From Legionellaceae bacterium (lineage in GTDB: Bacteria > Pseudomonadota > Gammaproteobacteria > Legionellales > Legionellaceae), in NCBI GenBank assembly GCA_947470005.1, contig CANISA010000056.1, positions 1 to 8,436 of the forward strand: a DNA stretch of 8,436 nucleotides. The letters run 5' to 3'. Position 1 is the stretch's first letter; each line of letters starts with the position of its first letter. A program made the position numbers and the translations under genes. The notes under the pieces were generated by a model, which saw only the letters and a program-made list of their open reading frames with translations, was not told where the DNA came from and did not search any database. Shown here piece by piece: positions 7,517 to 8,436 of the stretch.

Positions 7517-7985
7517 ATGGGATATCGATATTTACCACTAAAAAAACAGTGGTTGTTTTTTTAGTATTGCAATCAATATATAGCATATCTACTTTTGCTG
7601 CTGGTGGAAGTACTACGAATGCAACTGGGCTTAATTTCTTTTATGCTCCATCTTTGCATGCTCAAGTGAGTCAGTTTCTTCGGCTTGTAGGGACTATAGA
7701 TCCTGATAATGTCATTTTAGCAACTAAGGCCGGAAAGCCTTATGTAGTTGGAGGACAGTCATTCCAGTTTGTAAATTACACAACTCCTGCATGCGGCGCG
7801 ACGCCATCTGCACTATTTTTCCCTCCTGGTACTCCCGAAACACAAATACAAAATTGGGCGTAGATTTACTCAATCAACATCAGGTCACTTTCATGGAGGA
7901 TCCCAACCAGTTAATCAATTATTTTTCATCTTGTGCCCCGCAACGATCAGTTCGCGAAGTAGGGGTCCTAGGTGAACCCCAATAA
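7517..7985 (+). pseudogene. Small putative secreted protein broken by two frameshifts
   Basis: I do not recognise a family. Three adjoining frames read as one protein of about 156 residues if one base is restored at each of two points. The first piece starts at the ATG at 7517 (AAGGA at 7502-7506) and reads MGYRYLPLKKQWLFF, then stops at 7562-7564 right after a run of seven T. One more T would continue into LVLQSIYSISTFA, giving a normal signal peptide with cleavage before AGGS. The second piece runs to the stop at 7861-7863, ending ETQIQNWA. A missing base there would continue into VDLLNQHQVTFMEDPNQL and onward to the stop at 7983-7985. Both breaks need the same correction, one added base. 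Two cysteines (in PACGATP and SSCAPQ) could pair in the periplasm. The region is AT-richer than secF, about 39 percent GC by hand count over 7561-7740. Alternatives are assembly error, slippage, or an independent shorter ORF from GTG 7549. Confidence 0.6.
7534..7562 (+). terminator. Rho-independent-like terminator after secF
   Basis: A 6-bp stem ACCACT (7534-7539) and AGTGGT (7548-7553) closes an 8-nt A-rich loop and is followed by TG and seven T. The stem is short and only half GC, so efficiency is uncertain. It is the only hairpin-plus-T-run I found downstream of yajC-secD-secF. It lies across codons 6-15 of the small broken gene, so either that gene's leader is attenuated here or the overlap reflects decay. 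Confidence 0.5.
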
Positions 7986-8065
7986 ATGGACGTTCTGTAA
8001 TTTTTAGTGTTATTAAATCATGACACCTGTTCGTTGCGAATTTCCGTTTTTTCAAATATCTCATG

Positions 8066-8074
8066 TGCTATAAT
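8066..8074 (+). promoter_or_regulatory. Extended -10 promoter upstream of the last gene
   Basis: TG at 8066-8067, one base, then a perfect TATAAT at 8069-8074. No convincing -35 box is present at 16-18 bp upstream, where the sequence is T-rich, but extended -10 promoters often do without one. The predicted start near 8081 leaves a leader of about 85 nt before the ATG at 8166. The rest of the 7986-8165 spacer shows nothing I can name. Confidence 0.5.
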
Positions 8075-8165
8075 TAAAACGATCGGGTTTGTATTGCTTT
8101 AATGTTCAAAAACTATAAATTATCCACCGGACTAAAAGGATTGGATATTATTTGGGGAGAATAGT

Positions 8166-8436
8166 ATGGCTACGTCTGAAAATGAAGAGCGACGCCTGAA
8201 GGCAGAGCGACAAGAGCAGGATCGACAAAAAGATCGACAAGAACAAGATCGACAAAAAAAAGAACAGCAACGGCAAGTGACGATGAAAAATAGTATCTTG
8301 AATCCTAACTCCCCGCTGGGAAGAGCAAGCCATGCGTTGAACGGGATTTATCCTGGCTCGGTGGTGCCCAATGGTTCGCCTGCCAGCCCGAGTCCTAGTG
8401 CCGCTTCCGGTGCACCAACACCTTTTTCCATTAAGC
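8166..8436 (+). CDS. Unrecognised protein with charged low-complexity N-terminus, cut by window edge
   Basis: I do not recognise this gene. Ninety codons are visible and the frame is open to the right edge. GGGGAGA (8154-8160) sits 5 nt before the ATG, and an extended -10 promoter lies upstream, so initiation here is well supported. There is no signal peptide. Residues 5-37 consist almost only of Glu, Arg, Gln, Asp and Lys, with units such as RQEQDRQ and DRQK. They would form a charged helix or coiled coil with no hydrophobic heptad core to speak of. Residues 41-67 look more ordinary (NSILNPNSPLGRASHALNGIYPG). Residues 68-87 are a flexible Pro/Ser/Ala/Gly linker. Such heads and linkers occur in cytoskeletal, phage structural and secreted effector proteins; nothing visible decides between these, and the functional domain is probably beyond the window. 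Confidence 0.75.
   Translation, partial: MATSENEERRLKAERQEQDRQKDRQEQDRQKKEQQRQVTMKNSILNPNSPLGRASHALNGIYPGSVVPNGSPASPSPSAASGAPTPFSIK
8220..8255 (+). repeat. Short direct repeats GATCGACAA inside coding sequence
   Basis: The nonamer GATCGACAA occurs three times, at 8220-8228, 8232-8240 and 8247-8255, with steps of 12 and 15 bp (whole codons). It encodes the DRQ units of the charged N-terminal segment. Identity at the DNA level suggests recent in-frame expansion by slippage. Confidence 0.75.

Noticed and set aside
7962..7980. Hairpin GGGGT/ACCCC with a 9-nt loop near the end of the broken gene
   Set aside because: No T-run follows on either strand, so it is not a credible intrinsic terminator; it may be a chance inverted repeat.
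8030..8040. Small hairpin TTCG-TTG-CGAA followed by a T-rich stretch
   Set aside because: A 4-bp stem is too weak, and the T run begins several bases downstream, interrupted by CCG.
8148..8333. Minus-strand open frame with Leu/Phe/Ser repeats, resembling a membrane peptide
   Set aside because: It is the mirror of the charged repeat on the plus strand, which has a strong ribosome site and promoter; the hydrophobic look is a by-product of the repeated codons.

Overview
The window is bacterial chromosome, most likely from a gammaproteobacterium. The evidence is a SecD/SecF/YajC set that reads like the gammaproteobacterial versions, an Slt70-type soluble lytic transglycosylase, a glutamine-dependent NAD+ synthetase of about 535 residues, and two small surface-antigen-like barrels. 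The last two make a Legionella/Coxiella-type lineage (Legionellales) a reasonable guess, but no 16S or other decisive marker is present, so placement below class is inference.

Layout. The left half (1-4151) reads entirely on the minus strand as a tight gene string, in transcription order: nadE (NAD+ synthetase), two paralogous outer-membrane beta-barrel genes, rpe (ribulose-phosphate 3-epimerase), and the 5' part of slt, which runs off the left edge. Gaps are short (63 bp, 9 bp, a 23-nt overlap, 15 bp) and I see no terminator inside, so one nadE-omp-omp-rpe-slt operon is likely. A 168-bp divergent control region (4152-4319) holds two good sigma70-type promoters placed back to back, one for nadE leftward and one for yajC rightward. 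The right half is the plus-strand operon yajC-secD-secF (4320-7464), the auxiliary part of the Sec translocon.

Past secF the character changes. An AT-rich small gene for a putative secreted protein (7517-7985) appears broken by two single-base frameshifts. A terminator-like hairpin lies across its first codons and probably ends the secF transcript. A 180-bp spacer with an extended -10 promoter follows, then the start of an unrecognised gene (8166 to the right edge). That gene has a highly charged Arg/Gln/Asp/Lys low-complexity head and a Pro/Ser/Ala-rich linker.

How the genes relate. YajC-SecD-SecF helps drive Sec-dependent export. The two barrels, Slt and the broken small protein all carry Sec-type signal peptides, so the divergent units join export machinery with envelope cargo. 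NadE and Rpe are housekeeping metabolism. No RNA genes, CRISPR arrays, insertion sequences or clear defence system were found. The points most worth a second look are the frameshifted gene after secF, the paralogous barrel pair inside a housekeeping operon, and the low-complexity gene at the right edge.
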